In this document: positions 26,637 to 36,222 of the stretch, piece by piece
Layout: every line of letters starts with the position of its first letter
Position numbering within the stretch: the first letter of the stretch is position 1
Origin: CAIKZZ01 sp035524595
GTDB lineage: Bacteria; Pseudomonadota; Gammaproteobacteria; Steroidobacterales; Steroidobacteraceae
DNA: 64,000 bases
Assembly: GCA_035524595.1 (NCBI GenBank)
Contig: DATKOP010000062.1
Span: 1 to 64,000 of the forward strand
Direction of reading: 5' to 3'
Program-made: the position numbers and the translations under genes
The notes under the pieces: model-generated
The model's database searches: none
What the model was told of the DNA's origin: nothing
What the model saw: only the letters and a program-made list of their open reading frames with translations

Positions 26637-27590
26637 GTGCTGCCGAGGTTCGTGCTGCTGGCGGTGGCGGCGCTGGTCGCGCTGGCCGCGGCCGCGTGGC
26701 TCGTGCTGCGCGGCCCCGACATCCCCTACGCGACGCTCGAGGCCAGGTACGGCGGGCCGGGCTCCGCCTTCGTCGAGCTCGCGGGCGGCGTGCGCCTGCA
26801 CTACCGCGCCGACGGCGACCCGGGCCGCCCGCCGCTGGTGCTGGTGCACGGCTACGGCGACTCGTTCACCACCTGGGAGGGCTGGGTCCCGGCGCTCGCC
26901 GCCAGGTACCGCGTGCTCAGCATCGACCTGCCGGGCCACGGCCTGACCCGCGCCCCCGAGGGCTACCGGCTGTCGGCCGAGGGCCTCGCCGGGGTCGTCG
27001 ACGGCTTCGCAACGGCGCTCGCGCTGCCGCGCTTCGCGATCGCCGGCAATTCGATGGGCGGCGGGGTCGCCTGGCACTACGCGCTCGGGCACCCCGAGCG
27101 GCTCTCGGCGCTGATCCTCGTCGACGCCGCGGGCTGGCCGCTGCCGCCGCCGAAGGACCTGCCGATCGCGTTCCGGATCCTGCGGTACCGCGCCGGCCGC
27201 TGGCTGCTCGCGCACATCGACAACCGGCCGCTGATCGCGGAGGGGCTGCGCAAGGACGTCCACGACCCGGCGGTCATCACGCCGGCGTTCATCGACCGCT
27301 GGGCCGAGTTCCAGCGCGCCCCGGGGCATCGCCCGATCCTGATGTCGGCGGACCTCGGCTCCTTCGCGACCGCCTCGCCGGCGACGCTCGCCGCGATCCG
27401 GGTGCCGACGCTGGTGCTGCACGGCGAGGCGGATCCGCTGATCCCGCTCGCGAGTGGGCAGCGCTTCGCGGCTGCGATCCCGGGTGCGGTGCTGATCAGC
27501 TATCCGAGCGTCGGCCACCTGCCGCAGGTCGAGATCCCGGCCAAGTCGGCCCGCGACGTGCTGGCCTTCCTCGGCCTGATCCCGTTCTAG
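26637..27590 (+). CDS. Alpha/beta hydrolase
   Basis: 317 residues. An N-terminal hydrophobic segment (about 4-22) is likely a membrane anchor or uncleaved leader. The alpha/beta hydrolase core shows VLVHGYGDSFTTWEGW (about 63-78), the nucleophile elbow GNSMGG (Ser about residue 140), an Asp near LHGEADPL and a late His in SVGHLPQ. The reaction is undefined: esterase, lipase or C-C hydrolase are options. GTG 26637 is 20 bases after the TonB receptor stop, so it is probably cotranscribed and may act on the imported compound. Stop TAG shares CTAG 27587-27590 with the convergent TTC38-like gene. Confidence 0.85.
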   Translation: MLPRFVLLAVAALVALAAAAWLVLRGPDIPYATLEARYGGPGSAFVELAGGVRLHYRADGDPGRPPLVLVHGYGDSFTTWEGWVPALAARYRVLSIDLPGHGLTRAPEGYRLSAEGLAGVVDGFATALALPRFAIAGNSMGGGVAWHYALGHPERLSALILVDAAGWPLPPPKDLPIAFRILRYRAGRWLLAHIDNRPLIAEGLRKDVHDPAVITPAFIDRWAEFQRAPGHRPILMSADLGSFATASPATLAAIRVPTLVLHGEADPLIPLASGQRFAAAIPGAVLISYPSVGHLPQVEIPAKSARDVLAFLGLIPF

Positions 27591-28942
27591 CGGCGCGCGC
27601 GCGCCGCCGCCGCGGCCGCCTGCGCCGGCAGGCCGAGCTCGCCGTAGAGCGCGGCGAGCGTGCGGTTGAGCGCGACGCCGCCGGGCTCCGAGCGCCGGCG
27701 CTGCTCGAGCAGCTGCTGCGCGGCGACGCGCGCGCCGCTCTTCAGCAGGCTGTCGAGGTAGAGCTGCTGGAACAGGTCGCGCTGCGCGTGGCTGCCGCCG
27801 ATCTCCAGCATCCGGCCGAGCGCCGGCCCGAGCTCGCGGCGCGCGGCCGGGTAGTCGCCGCGCGCGTGCGCGAGCAGGCCGCGCGCCGCCGGCCAGGCGA
27901 CCTCGGACCACGCGGCGCGCAGCGGCTCGGGCGCCGCCTGCGCCCGGCGGGCGACCGCCGCCGCGAGCTCGTCGGCCTCGGCGAGGCCGGCGCGCGCCAG
28001 CCCGTACAGGTACTGCAGCGTCAGGAACGGCTCGACCGTGTCGCCGCGGCGCACCCGCAGGTACTCGCCGAGCTCGGTCCAGCGCCCGCCCACCGCCTGG
28101 CCGGCGAGCTCGAGACGGGCGAGCAGCGACACCGCGCCGACCTGGTCCTGCGAGTAGCTGCGGTCGCGCGCCCAGACGTGCCGGTCGTAGATCTCGAGCG
28201 CCTCGTCGAAGCGCCCCTCCGAGATGTAGAAGAGCGCGAGGTGCCACCAGTTGTGGGTGTACATGAACGAGGTGAGCCCGCTCCAGCCGTGGCTGGTCGA
28301 CTCGAGGAAGCCGATGCCCTCGGCGATCCGCCCCTCGGTCAGCATCACGTGCGCGAGCGCGTGCTGCGCCCACGGCTCGCGCGGCAGCAGCGCGAGCGCG
28401 CGCCGCGCGGCCGCCTCGGCATCGCCAAGCAGGTGGCACTGCTCGTAGGCGAAGGCCAGCATGCCGTGCAGCTGCGGCACGTCGGCGGCGGCCGGCAGCG
28501 CCGCCAGCGCGACCCGCAGCATCTGCGGGCTGCGGCCGCGGTTGAAGTCGAAGTACTGGTGCAGCTTCAGCGCCGCGAGGTCGCGCGGCGCCTCGGCGAG
28601 GATCGCGCCGGCGCGGCGCGTGGCGCCGACGACGTCGCCTGCCGCCCAGTCCCCGAGCAGCGCCGCGGCGAGCTGCTCGCGGCGGCTGCTGCCGGCGGCG
28701 GCGGCCGTGGCGCGGGCGAGGTAGCCCGCCGCGCGCTCCGGCGCCTCGGGCGACTCGAGGAACATCCACAGCCAGCCGGCGTAGGCGTTCGCGAGGCAGC
28801 TGCCGGGGTCGGCGTCGGCGGCGGCGAGGATGCCGAGCATGCGCTCCTCGTAGCCGAGGAAGCCGCCGACGAAGTCGTCGATGCCGGCGAGCGTCGCGTC
28901 GCCCGCGCCGGTGACCGGGTTGCCGAGGTAGTCGTGTCGCAT
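27587..28942 (-). CDS. Tetratricopeptide repeat protein 38 (TTC38) family
   Basis: 451 residues made of helical repeats, without signal peptide. The conserved HQYFDFNRGRSPQMLR (about 128-143), MLAFAYEQCHLLGDAEAAARRAL (about 160-182) and the MYTHNWWHLALFYI segment (about 226-239) identify the TTC38 family shared by bacteria and eukaryotes. Function unknown. It lies 34 bases downstream of a DMT-type transporter gene on the same strand and is probably cotranscribed. It is convergent with the alpha/beta hydrolase, sharing the four bases of the stop codons. Confidence 0.85.
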   Translation of the reverse strand: MRHDYLGNPVTGAGDATLAGIDDFVGGFLGYEERMLGILAAADADPGSCLANAYAGWLWMFLESPEAPERAAGYLARATAAAAGSSRREQLAAALLGDWAAGDVVGATRRAGAILAEAPRDLAALKLHQYFDFNRGRSPQMLRVALAALPAAADVPQLHGMLAFAYEQCHLLGDAEAAARRALALLPREPWAQHALAHVMLTEGRIAEGIGFLESTSHGWSGLTSFMYTHNWWHLALFYISEGRFDEALEIYDRHVWARDRSYSQDQVGAVSLLARLELAGQAVGGRWTELGEYLRVRRGDTVEPFLTLQYLYGLARAGLAEADELAAAVARRAQAAPEPLRAAWSEVAWPAARGLLAHARGDYPAARRELGPALGRMLEIGGSHAQRDLFQQLYLDSLLKSGARVAAQQLLEQRRRSEPGGVALNRTLAALYGELGLPAQAAAAAARARR

Positions 28943-28976
28943 GTTCCGCGCCGGCGCGGCCCGTTGCGCGCCGTCC

Positions 28977-29870
28977 TCAGGGCGGACAGAAGATCATGCC
29001 GACGATGATCGCGGCGATGCAGGCGTACTGCAACAGCGCGATCCGCTCCTTGAGCACCAGCGCCGCGAAGGTCAGCGTCACGACCGGGTAGGCGCCCGTG
29101 AGCGGCACGACGATCGAGGCGGGACCGGCCTGCATCGCGACCAGCACGCCGAGGTCGCCGCCGGCCATCATGCCCATCGGCGCGAAGGAGTGCAGCCATG
29201 CGCGCAGCGAGTGCGCGCCCCGGCGGCCCTTCCAGAGGCCATAGCTGCCGAGCGACAGCGCGCCGCCGAGCGCGCCGCACAGCGCCATATTGACCTCGCT
29301 GGAGGAGGGCAGCGTGTAGGCGTACTTGGTGATCGTGCCCGCCGAGGCCCAGCACACGAGCGCCATGAACGACAGCGGGATCCAGCGCCGGCTGGTGATC
29401 TTCTGGCCCTCGCCGGCCGGCGAGTACGAGAGCCCGAGGCAACCGCCGATCACGAGCGCCACCGCCGCGTATTGCAGCCCCTGCAGCTGCTCGCCGAGGA
29501 AGACGCGCGCGAACACCACCGTCAGCGCCGGATAGGCGGCCGACAGCGTGCCGACGATCGTGATCGGGCCGGCGATAATCGATTCAAAGTACAGGATCCA
29601 GCCGGTGCCGTCGAACAGGTAGGCGAGCACGCCGAGGCCGAGGAACGCGTACCCGTCGGGCGCCGCGAGCGGCGGCCGCCCGCCGCCGAGGGCGTAGTAG
29701 CCGAGGAACACGATCGAGCGCGCGAGCACGAAATACAGGCAAAAGCGCGCCGGCGAGACCTCGCCGATGTACTTCTTCACGAGCCCCTGGCCGATGCCGT
29801 ACAGGAACAGCGCGATCAGCGACGGGGTCAGCCAGAGCATCAGCGGCGCGGCGGCGGGCGCGTGGTCCAT
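28977..29870 (-). CDS. DMT-superfamily (EamA-like) transporter
   Basis: 297 residues with about ten hydrophobic segments in two halves, each about 140 residues long, as in EamA proteins. The segments SAAYPALTVVFARVFLGEQL and TGAYPVVTLTFAALVLKERI are the matching end of each repeat. Members export or import small metabolites; the direction and substrate are unknown. A -10-like TATGAT (29933-29928, minus strand) lies about 60 bases upstream. Confidence 0.82.
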   Translation of the reverse strand: MDHAPAAAPLMLWLTPSLIALFLYGIGQGLVKKYIGEVSPARFCLYFVLARSIVFLGYYALGGGRPPLAAPDGYAFLGLGVLAYLFDGTGWILYFESIIAGPITIVGTLSAAYPALTVVFARVFLGEQLQGLQYAAVALVIGGCLGLSYSPAGEGQKITSRRWIPLSFMALVCWASAGTITKYAYTLPSSSEVNMALCGALGGALSLGSYGLWKGRRGAHSLRAWLHSFAPMGMMAGGDLGVLVAMQAGPASIVVPLTGAYPVVTLTFAALVLKERIALLQYACIAAIIVGMIFCPP

Positions 29871-29927
29871 CGCCCATTCTGCCGCGGCGCGCCAGCCGGC
29901 GCTACCGGACGGGCGCGCGGCTCAGGC

Positions 29928-29933
29928 ATCATA
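29928..29933 (-). promoter_or_regulatory. -10-like hexamer for the DMT transporter
   Basis: TATGAT on the minus strand, 5 of 6 matches, about 58 bases before the ATG at 29870. No -35 is recognisable. Confidence 0.35.
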
Positions 29934-29965
29934 GCGGCGCCGATCTCGGCGTGGAGGCGCGGCGC

Positions 29966-31453
29966 GTGCACCAGATCCTGATCAACGGCGCGTGGGTCGA
30001 CGCGCGCACCGAGGCCAGTCGCGAGATCAAGAACCCGGCGACGCTCAAGCCGCTCGGCGTGGTGCCGGACTGCGGCGCGGAGGACGTCGCCCGCGCGGTC
30101 GCCGCGGCGCGCGCCGCGCAGCACGGCTGGTGGAAGGTGCCGGGGGTCGAGAAGGCGAAGCTGCTGCGCGAGGTCGGCGCGCGGATCCGCGCCCGCGAGC
30201 ACGCGCTCGCGACGCTGATGAGCCACGAGACCGGCAAGCCCTTGTGCGAGGCCACCGACTGCATCGACTGGGTGGCCGCCTGCTTCGAGTACTACGGCGA
30301 GGTGGCGCGCTCGAGCTACGGCAACTCCGTGCCGCCGGTCGCGCCGCACCAGCTGAACTTCACGATCAAGGAGCCCTACGGCGTGGTCGCCGCGATCGTG
30401 CCCTTCAACTTCCCGCTGCTCTTGATGGCGTGGAAGGTGGCGCCGGCGATCGCGGCCGGCAACACGGTCGTCTGCAAGCCGCCGCACCAGAACCCGCTCT
30501 CGAACCTGATGCTGGCCGAGGCCTACGAGCTCTTGCCGCCCGGCGTCGTCAACGTGCTCACCGGCGACGGCGCGACCGGCAGCGCGCTCATCGAGCACCC
30601 CGACGTCGACCTGATCGCCTTCACGGGCTCGACCGCGGTCGGCCGCCGGATCGCCGCGGCGGCCGGCGCGCAGCTCAAGAAGGTCAACCTCGAGCTCGGC
30701 TCGATCGACCCGTTCATCGTCTTCAGGGACGCCGACCTCGACGTCGCGGTGCCGGGCGTCGCCTGGGCGCGGCTGCTGAACTGCGGCCAGGTCTGCACCT
30801 CGAGCAAGCGCATCTACGTCGAGCGGCCGATCGCCGCCGAGTTCGTCGAGCGCCTGCACGAGTTCATCGCCTACCTCGAGGTCGGCGACCCGATCAAGCC
30901 GGACACCGACCTGGGGCCCTTGATTTCGCTGGAGGCCTCGCGGCGGGTCGAGGACCAGGTGGCGCGCGCGCTCAAGGACGGCGCGACCCTCAAGCTCGGC
31001 GGCCGCGCGTTCCGCCCGTCCGGCCTGCCGGGCCACTTCTTCCAGCCGACGCTGCTGACCGACGTGCGCCACGGCAGCGTCGCGACGCGCGAGGAGATCT
31101 TCGGCCCGGTGCTCGCGGTCACGCCGGTGGCCGACGCCGACGAGGCGATCCGCCTCGCCAACGATTCCGAGTACGGCCTCGGCGCCTCGGTCTACACCAA
31201 GGACCTCGCGACCGCGCTGCGCGCGATGGAGTCGATCAAGGCCGGCACCTTCTGGATCAACGACCCGCTGACCGACAACGACGCCGCGCCCTTCGGCGGC
31301 ATGCGCCACAGCGGCATCGGCCGCGAGCTCGGGCCGGAGGGGCTGGACGCGTTCCGCGAGCCCAAGCACGTGCACCTCGACTACCTGATGGAGCGCAAGC
31401 CCTGGTTCTTCCCGTACCGCGACCGCAAGCCGCCCGGCGCGACGCACGGCTGA
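29966..31453 (+). CDS. Aldehyde dehydrogenase family protein
   Basis: 495 residues. The NAD(P) site and catalytic elements are readable: VPFNFPLLLMAWKVAPAIAAGN, GSTAVGRRIA (Rossmann), the general base Glu in NLELGS, and the catalytic Cys in NCGQVCTSSKRIYVE. The loop reads LELGSIDPF rather than the common LELGGKSP, placing it in a less-studied branch. GGAGG (29953-29957) sits 8 bases before GTG 29966, which I prefer over the in-frame GTG at 29951. The TGA overlaps the ATG of the FAD oxidoreductase, an arrangement suggesting joint amine or aldehyde oxidation. Confidence 0.88.
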   Translation: MHQILINGAWVDARTEASREIKNPATLKPLGVVPDCGAEDVARAVAAARAAQHGWWKVPGVEKAKLLREVGARIRAREHALATLMSHETGKPLCEATDCIDWVAACFEYYGEVARSSYGNSVPPVAPHQLNFTIKEPYGVVAAIVPFNFPLLLMAWKVAPAIAAGNTVVCKPPHQNPLSNLMLAEAYELLPPGVVNVLTGDGATGSALIEHPDVDLIAFTGSTAVGRRIAAAAGAQLKKVNLELGSIDPFIVFRDADLDVAVPGVAWARLLNCGQVCTSSKRIYVERPIAAEFVERLHEFIAYLEVGDPIKPDTDLGPLISLEASRRVEDQVARALKDGATLKLGGRAFRPSGLPGHFFQPTLLTDVRHGSVATREEIFGPVLAVTPVADADEAIRLANDSEYGLGASVYTKDLATALRAMESIKAGTFWINDPLTDNDAAPFGGMRHSGIGRELGPEGLDAFREPKHVHLDYLMERKPWFFPYRDRKPPGATHG

Positions 31454-32739
31454 TGTACGCGCCGGACTACGCGCCCGAGTGCTACTGGACGCTCGATGCG
31501 CCGCTGCCGGAGGCGGCGGACGCGCCGCTGCCGGAGCAGGCCGACGCGGTGATCGTCGGCAGCGGCTACACCGGTCTCAGCGCCGCGCGCGAGATCGCGC
31601 TCGCCGGGCGCTCGGCGCTGGTGCTCGATGCCGGCCCCGTCGGCGGCGGCTGCTCGGCGCGCAACGGCGGCCAGGTGGCGTTCAGCATCAAGCCGGGCCA
31701 CGGCCGCCTCGCGGCGCTGCACGGCGCGCGGGTCGCGACGCGGATCTACCAGGAGGCGCTCGAGGCGGTCGCGGACCTCAGGGCGCTCGCGACCCGCGAG
31801 GGGCTCGACTGCGACTGGCGCGACGTCGGCTGCTTCGTCGGCGCGCACACGAAGCGGCTCTACGGCGCGCTGGTGCACGAGGCCGAGTCGCAGCCGCAGG
31901 GCCTCGAGCAGCCGTTTCGCATCGTGCCGCGCGAGCGGCAGTCGGAGGAGATCGACACGCCCCTGTACCACGGCGGCGTCGTCTATCCGGGCGACGCGGC
32001 GGTGCATCCGGCGAAGCTGGTGCGCGTTCTGCACGCGCGGGCGAGCGCGGCCGGCGCCGAGTTCCGGGCCGGCTGCGCGGTCGAGAGCCTCGTGCGCGGC
32101 GCGTCCGGCTTCGAGGTGCGCACCGCGCGCGGCACCGTGCGCGCGCGGCAGGTGCTGGTGGCGACCAACGGCTACACCGGCCGCTTCGCGCCGTGGCACC
32201 GGCGGCGCATCCTGCCGATCGGCAGTTACATCATCGCCACCGAGCCGCTCGATCCGGCGCTGCTGCGCCGCCTGATCCCGCACGGCCGCAACGTCGGCGA
32301 CACGCGCCGGGTGGTGGTCTACTACCGGCCGTCGCCGGACGGGCGGCGGATCCTGTTCGGCGGCCGGGCCGCCGCGCGCGAGACCGACGTCACGCGCTGC
32401 GTGCCGAGGCTGCGGGCGATGCTGGCCGAGATCTTCCCGGAGCTCGCGCGCGTGCGGGTCAGCCGCGCCTGGATGGGCTTCGTCGGCTTCACCTTCGACA
32501 CGCTGCCGCATCTCGGCGAGGACCGCGGCCTCTACTACTGCATGGGCTACTGCGGCCAGGGCGTGCCGACCGCGGTCTACTACGGCCGCAAGATCGGCCT
32601 GACGATGGCCGGCCGCGCCGGCGGCGAGTCCGCGCTCGCCGGGCTCAGCTTCCCGTGGCGGCCGCTGTACACCGGCAACCCCTGGTTCCTGCCGGCGGCC
32701 GTGGTCGGCTACCGGCTGCGCGATGCGCTCGGCCTCTGA
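31453..32739 (+). CDS. FAD-dependent oxidoreductase (DAO family, PuuB-like)
   Basis: 428 residues. The N-terminal dinucleotide fold ADAVIVGSGYTGLSAAREIA (about 30-49) and the CSARNGGQVAFSIKPGH segment (about 68-84) are features of the DAO family close to gamma-glutamylputrescine oxidase. The later MGFVGFTFDTLPHLG and YCMGYCGQGVPTAVYYGR segments support this. It likely oxidises an amine to an aldehyde, which the upstream ALDH could oxidise. Substrate inferred only. It overlaps the ALDH stop by one base (TGATG). Confidence 0.85.
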   Translation: MYAPDYAPECYWTLDAPLPEAADAPLPEQADAVIVGSGYTGLSAAREIALAGRSALVLDAGPVGGGCSARNGGQVAFSIKPGHGRLAALHGARVATRIYQEALEAVADLRALATREGLDCDWRDVGCFVGAHTKRLYGALVHEAESQPQGLEQPFRIVPRERQSEEIDTPLYHGGVVYPGDAAVHPAKLVRVLHARASAAGAEFRAGCAVESLVRGASGFEVRTARGTVRARQVLVATNGYTGRFAPWHRRRILPIGSYIIATEPLDPALLRRLIPHGRNVGDTRRVVVYYRPSPDGRRILFGGRAAARETDVTRCVPRLRAMLAEIFPELARVRVSRAWMGFVGFTFDTLPHLGEDRGLYYCMGYCGQGVPTAVYYGRKIGLTMAGRAGGESALAGLSFPWRPLYTGNPWFLPAAVVGYRLRDALGL

Positions 32740-32753
32740 GCGGGGCGGGGCCC

Positions 32754-33362
32754 GTGGCTGAGCCCGCGGCGCCGCGCCGCCGGACGGCGGTCCGCCACGC
32801 CGACGGGCGCGTGCGCTGCGCCTGGTGCGGCACCGACCCGCTGTACGTGCGCTACCACGACACCGAGTGGGGCGTGCCGGTGCACGACGAGGCGCGCCTG
32901 TTCGAGATGCTGTGCCTCGAGGGCGCGCAGGCCGGCCTCAGCTGGATCACCGTGCTGCGCAAGCGCGAGCGCTACCGCGAGGTGTTCGACGGCTTCGACG
33001 CCGAGCGCATGGCGCGCTACGGCGCGCGCAAGCAGGCCGCGCTGCTCGCCGACCCCGGCATCGTCCGCAACCGGCTCAAGGTCCGCGCCTTCGTCGCCAA
33101 CGCGCGCGCCTACCTCGCGCTGCGCGAGCGCGGCGAGACCCTCGCCGGGATCGTCTGGGCGCACGCGCCGCGCGGCCGGCGGCGCCGGCCGCGCCACCTC
33201 GGCGAGCTGCCGGCGTCGACCGCCGAGAGCGACGCGCTGAGCGCGGCGCTGCGGCGCCGCGGCTTCACCTTCGTCGGCAGCACGATCTGCTACGCCTTCA
33301 TGCAGGCGGTCGGCGTCGTCGACGACCACCAGCTGCGCTGCTTCGCCGCGCGCCGGCGCTAG
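32754..33362 (+). CDS. tag: DNA-3-methyladenine glycosylase I
   Basis: 202 residues, GTG start at 32754, 14 bases after the previous stop. YHDTEWGVPVHDE, LCLEGAQAGLSWITVLRKRE and FTFVGSTICYAFMQAVGVVDDH are near-identical to the E. coli Tag motifs. The zinc-site residues known for Tag are present: Cys in RCAWC, His in YHDTEW, and His plus Cys at the C-terminus (DDHQLRC). It removes 3-methyladenine from alkylated DNA. The region between about 145 and 160 is Arg-rich compared with E. coli. Its TAG stop shares CTAG 33359-33362 with the convergent S10 peptidase. Confidence 0.94.
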   Translation: MAEPAAPRRRTAVRHADGRVRCAWCGTDPLYVRYHDTEWGVPVHDEARLFEMLCLEGAQAGLSWITVLRKRERYREVFDGFDAERMARYGARKQAALLADPGIVRNRLKVRAFVANARAYLALRERGETLAGIVWAHAPRGRRRRPRHLGELPASTAESDALSAALRRRGFTFVGSTICYAFMQAVGVVDDHQLRCFAARRR

Positions 33363-34972
33363 CGGCCCCTGAGGTTGTCGGTGCGGTGGATGAAGCCGGC
33401 GACCGAGTCGTGCAGCGTCTTCAGCGACGCCTCGTGCGCGTACACCATGTGCCCCGACTCGTAGAACTGGTACTCGATGTTCTGCTGCAGGTTCGCCGGC
33501 ATCGGCAGGTGCTGCATCTCGTAGATGCCCTGGAAGTAGGGCGTCGCGAGGTCATAGTAGCCGGCGTGCAGCATGACCCTGAGGTTCGGGTTGTTCTTCA
33601 TCGCGTTGGCGAGGTCCGGCAGCACGTTGGTGGCGTGCGGCGCCGGGAAGTTCGCGCCCGGGGGCTGGTGCGCGCCGACCCAGGTGCGAAACAGCGGCAC
33701 CGACGGCTTGAAGGCCCTGCCCTCGCCGTAGCGCAGCTCGCGGCGCACGTAGTCGTTGAACGCGGACACGTAGGCCGAGCGCAGCGCCGCCGACTGCGGG
33801 TCATAGTCCGCGGTCTTGGCGAGCGGGTCGAGCGTCGGGCCGTTGAAGCGCGTGTCGAGGCGGCCGGTGGTGGTGTCGCGGTCGGCCTGCAGCGTCTTGC
33901 GGAACTCGCCGCCGTTGACCCGCAGGTTGGCCTTCTCGATGTAGTCCTCGGGCAGCCCGGTGTAGCGGTGCAGGCGCGCGACGATCGCGCGCCGCTGCTC
34001 GGCGGGCAGCGCGGCGCCGGCCGCGAGCGCGAGCGCGTAGTCGTTGAGCGCGAAGTGCTCGACCTCCTTCAGGAGCGGCGCGAGCTCCTTGGGCGCGTCC
34101 GGCAGGCGGTGGTGGTACCAGGCGGTCGCCGCGTAGGTCGGCAGCGCGAGCTCGTAGGGCAGGTCGACGCCGGGGTTCGACTCGGCGCGATCGACGCTGC
34201 CGTCGAAGGCCAGGATCTGCGACAGCAGGATCACGCCGTTGAAGTCGATCGAGCGCTCGGTCTCGAGGATGTTGACGAGCGCCGCCGAGCGGGTCGTGCC
34301 GTAGCTCTCGCCGAACAGGTACTTCGGCGAGTTCCAGCGGCCGTACTTGGCGAGGAACTGCGAGACGAAGTCGGCGAAGGCCTGCGCGTCAGGGTCGACG
34401 CCGTAGAAGGCCTTGTCGTGGTCCTTGCCGGCGACCCGGCTGAAGCCGGTGCCCGGCGCGTCGATGAACACGAGGTCGCTCGCATCGAGCAGGCTGAAGT
34501 CGTTGTTGATGATCGCGTACGGCGCCGCCGGCGTGTGCGAGTCGTCGGCGGTCACCACGCGCTTCGGTCCGAAGGCGCCCATGTGCAGCCACACGGTCGC
34601 CGAGCCCGGCCCGCCGTTGTAGATGAAGGTCACCGGCCGCGGGCCGCCCTTGGCGTCGGCGGCGAAGTAGGCGACGTAGAACATGCTCGCCTCGGCGGGC
34701 CCGCCCTTGTCGTCCTTGTCCGCGTTCTGCGGCACGTCGTCCCAGTCCTTGGTGTGCACGACGAGCGTGCCTGCCACGGCCTCGTAGTCGAGGCGCCGGC
34801 CCTCGACCGTGACGCTGCCGCGGCTGCTCTGCTGCTCGGGCTTGAAGGGCTCGGCCCTGGCGGCCTCGGGCTTGCCGGCCGGCCGCTCGCCGCCCGGGGC
34901 ATCGGCCGCGCTGCCGATGGCGGCGGGAACGCTGAGCGACAGGGCGAGCAGCCAGGCTTCGAGTCGGCGCAT
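33359..34972 (-). CDS. Secreted S10 family serine carboxypeptidase-like protein
   Basis: 537 residues with a signal peptide (about 1-22). The S10 motifs are present: FIYNGGPGSATVW (about 114-126, oxyanion region), the nucleophile in GESYGTTR (about 217-224), and a late GYYDLATPY and ESGHMVYAHE region with the catalytic Asp and His. S10 carboxypeptidases are common in eukaryotes; the bacterial branch, including this one, is periplasmic and poorly characterised. It releases C-terminal residues from peptides in known members. The 209-base divergent gap to the propeller gene includes TACAAT (35066-35071) and TAGGAT (35143-35148) as weak -10 candidates. Confidence 0.88.
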   Translation of the reverse strand: MRRLEAWLLALSLSVPAAIGSAADAPGGERPAGKPEAARAEPFKPEQQSSRGSVTVEGRRLDYEAVAGTLVVHTKDWDDVPQNADKDDKGGPAEASMFYVAYFAADAKGGPRPVTFIYNGGPGSATVWLHMGAFGPKRVVTADDSHTPAAPYAIINNDFSLLDASDLVFIDAPGTGFSRVAGKDHDKAFYGVDPDAQAFADFVSQFLAKYGRWNSPKYLFGESYGTTRSAALVNILETERSIDFNGVILLSQILAFDGSVDRAESNPGVDLPYELALPTYAATAWYHHRLPDAPKELAPLLKEVEHFALNDYALALAAGAALPAEQRRAIVARLHRYTGLPEDYIEKANLRVNGGEFRKTLQADRDTTTGRLDTRFNGPTLDPLAKTADYDPQSAALRSAYVSAFNDYVRRELRYGEGRAFKPSVPLFRTWVGAHQPPGANFPAPHATNVLPDLANAMKNNPNLRVMLHAGYYDLATPYFQGIYEMQHLPMPANLQQNIEYQFYESGHMVYAHEASLKTLHDSVAGFIHRTDNLRGR

Positions 34973-35181
34973 CGGGAAGACTCCAGCGGATGGGAAGGCG
35001 GGTGGCCGCGGTCCGGGCGCGCGCTCTTTGGCGCGCGCGGCCGAGGCGGTGCAGGGCGCCGAGATTACAATGAATCGCGTGACGCCGGCACGTTGCGCCG
35101 CGCCATCGCCACCCGTCGCGCATCCGGCCAGCGCGCGCGGTGTAGGATCGGCCGGCCGCCCGCCGGGGAGCTTGCCGCGCG

Positions 35182-36201
35182 ATGACGACCGCCCGCCCGC
35201 CGCCGCCGCTCGTGCGTCGCCGCGCCCTCGCCGCCGCTGCGCTCCTCGTGCTCGTCGCGTCCGGCGCCGCCGCCGCGCCAGGGCCGAAGCGCGGCGCGCG
35301 GCCGTTCGCCGAGCTGGTGCCGACCGCGGTGATCGCGCTCGGCAAGACCGCGGACTGGGTGGCGATCACCGACGAGGCGGTGTGGGTAGGGACCACCGGG
35401 CCAGACGCGGTGCACGAGATCGACCCGCGCACCAACGCGCGGATCGCGACGGTGCCGCTGCCCGGCAAGCCCTGCGCCGGCCTCGCGGCGGGCTTCGGCA
35501 GCCTGTGGGTGCCGCTGTGCGGCAGGCAGAACGTCCTCGCGCGTGTCGACCTGCGCACCCGCGCGGTCACGTGGCTGCCGGAGCGCGGACCCGCTGCCAG
35601 CGAGGGCGGCATTACGGCGAGCGCCGACAGCATCTGGCTGGTGGCCGGCCACGGCGGCAAGCTCATCCGCATCGATCCCGCGAGCGGCGAGGTCCGCCAG
35701 GCGATCGTCGTGCCGCGCGGCTCCTACAATCCGCTCTACGCCGACGGCCGGATCTGGGTCACGCGCGCCGGCGGCGCGGAGGTGACGCTGGTCGATGCCG
35801 AAGACGGCGCGCTGCAGGCGACCATTGCGGTCGGGCCCGGGCCGAGGTTCCTCGCGGCGGGCGGCGGCGCCGTCTGGACGCTGAACCAGGGGGACGGCTC
35901 GCTGACGCGCATCGACGCCGGCACGCACGCCGTCGTGCAGTCGGTCGCGCTCGGCACGCCCGGTCCCGGTGGCGACATCCGGGTCGCGGCCGGCATCGTC
36001 TGGACGACGATGCAGCGGATGCCGCTCACGGCGGTCGACGCGGCGAGCGGTGCGCTCCTCTGCCAGTGGGCCGGGCCCGGCGGCGACTCGCTCGGCATCG
36101 GCCACGGCGCCATCTGGCTCACCGACCTCCACGCGGGCACGGTCTCGCGCTTCGAGCTTGCCGGCGTGATCGCGCGCTGCCGGGGCGCCGAGGCGCGCTG
36201 A
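35182..36201 (+). CDS. Secreted beta-propeller protein (YVTN/NHL-like)
   Basis: 339 residues with an Arg-rich N-terminus and hydrophobic leader (about 13-33, ending AAAA). Repeated units of about 40-45 residues with IDPRTNARIATV, VDLRTRAVTWL, IDPASGEVRQAI, VDAEDGALQATI and IDAGTHAVVQSV form a six- or seven-bladed propeller with W-containing strands (ADSIWL, GGAVWTL, GIVWTT, GAIWLT). There is no catalytic motif; binding or lactonase-like roles are possible. It is divergent from the S10 peptidase and convergent with the diheme cytochrome gene. Confidence 0.75.
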   Translation: MTTARPPPPLVRRRALAAAALLVLVASGAAAAPGPKRGARPFAELVPTAVIALGKTADWVAITDEAVWVGTTGPDAVHEIDPRTNARIATVPLPGKPCAGLAAGFGSLWVPLCGRQNVLARVDLRTRAVTWLPERGPAASEGGITASADSIWLVAGHGGKLIRIDPASGEVRQAIVVPRGSYNPLYADGRIWVTRAGGAEVTLVDAEDGALQATIAVGPGPRFLAAGGGAVWTLNQGDGSLTRIDAGTHAVVQSVALGTPGPGGDIRVAAGIVWTTMQRMPLTAVDAASGALLCQWAGPGGDSLGIGHGAIWLTDLHAGTVSRFELAGVIARCRGAEAR

Positions 36202-36222
36202 CCAGCGGGCGGGCCGCGGCCG

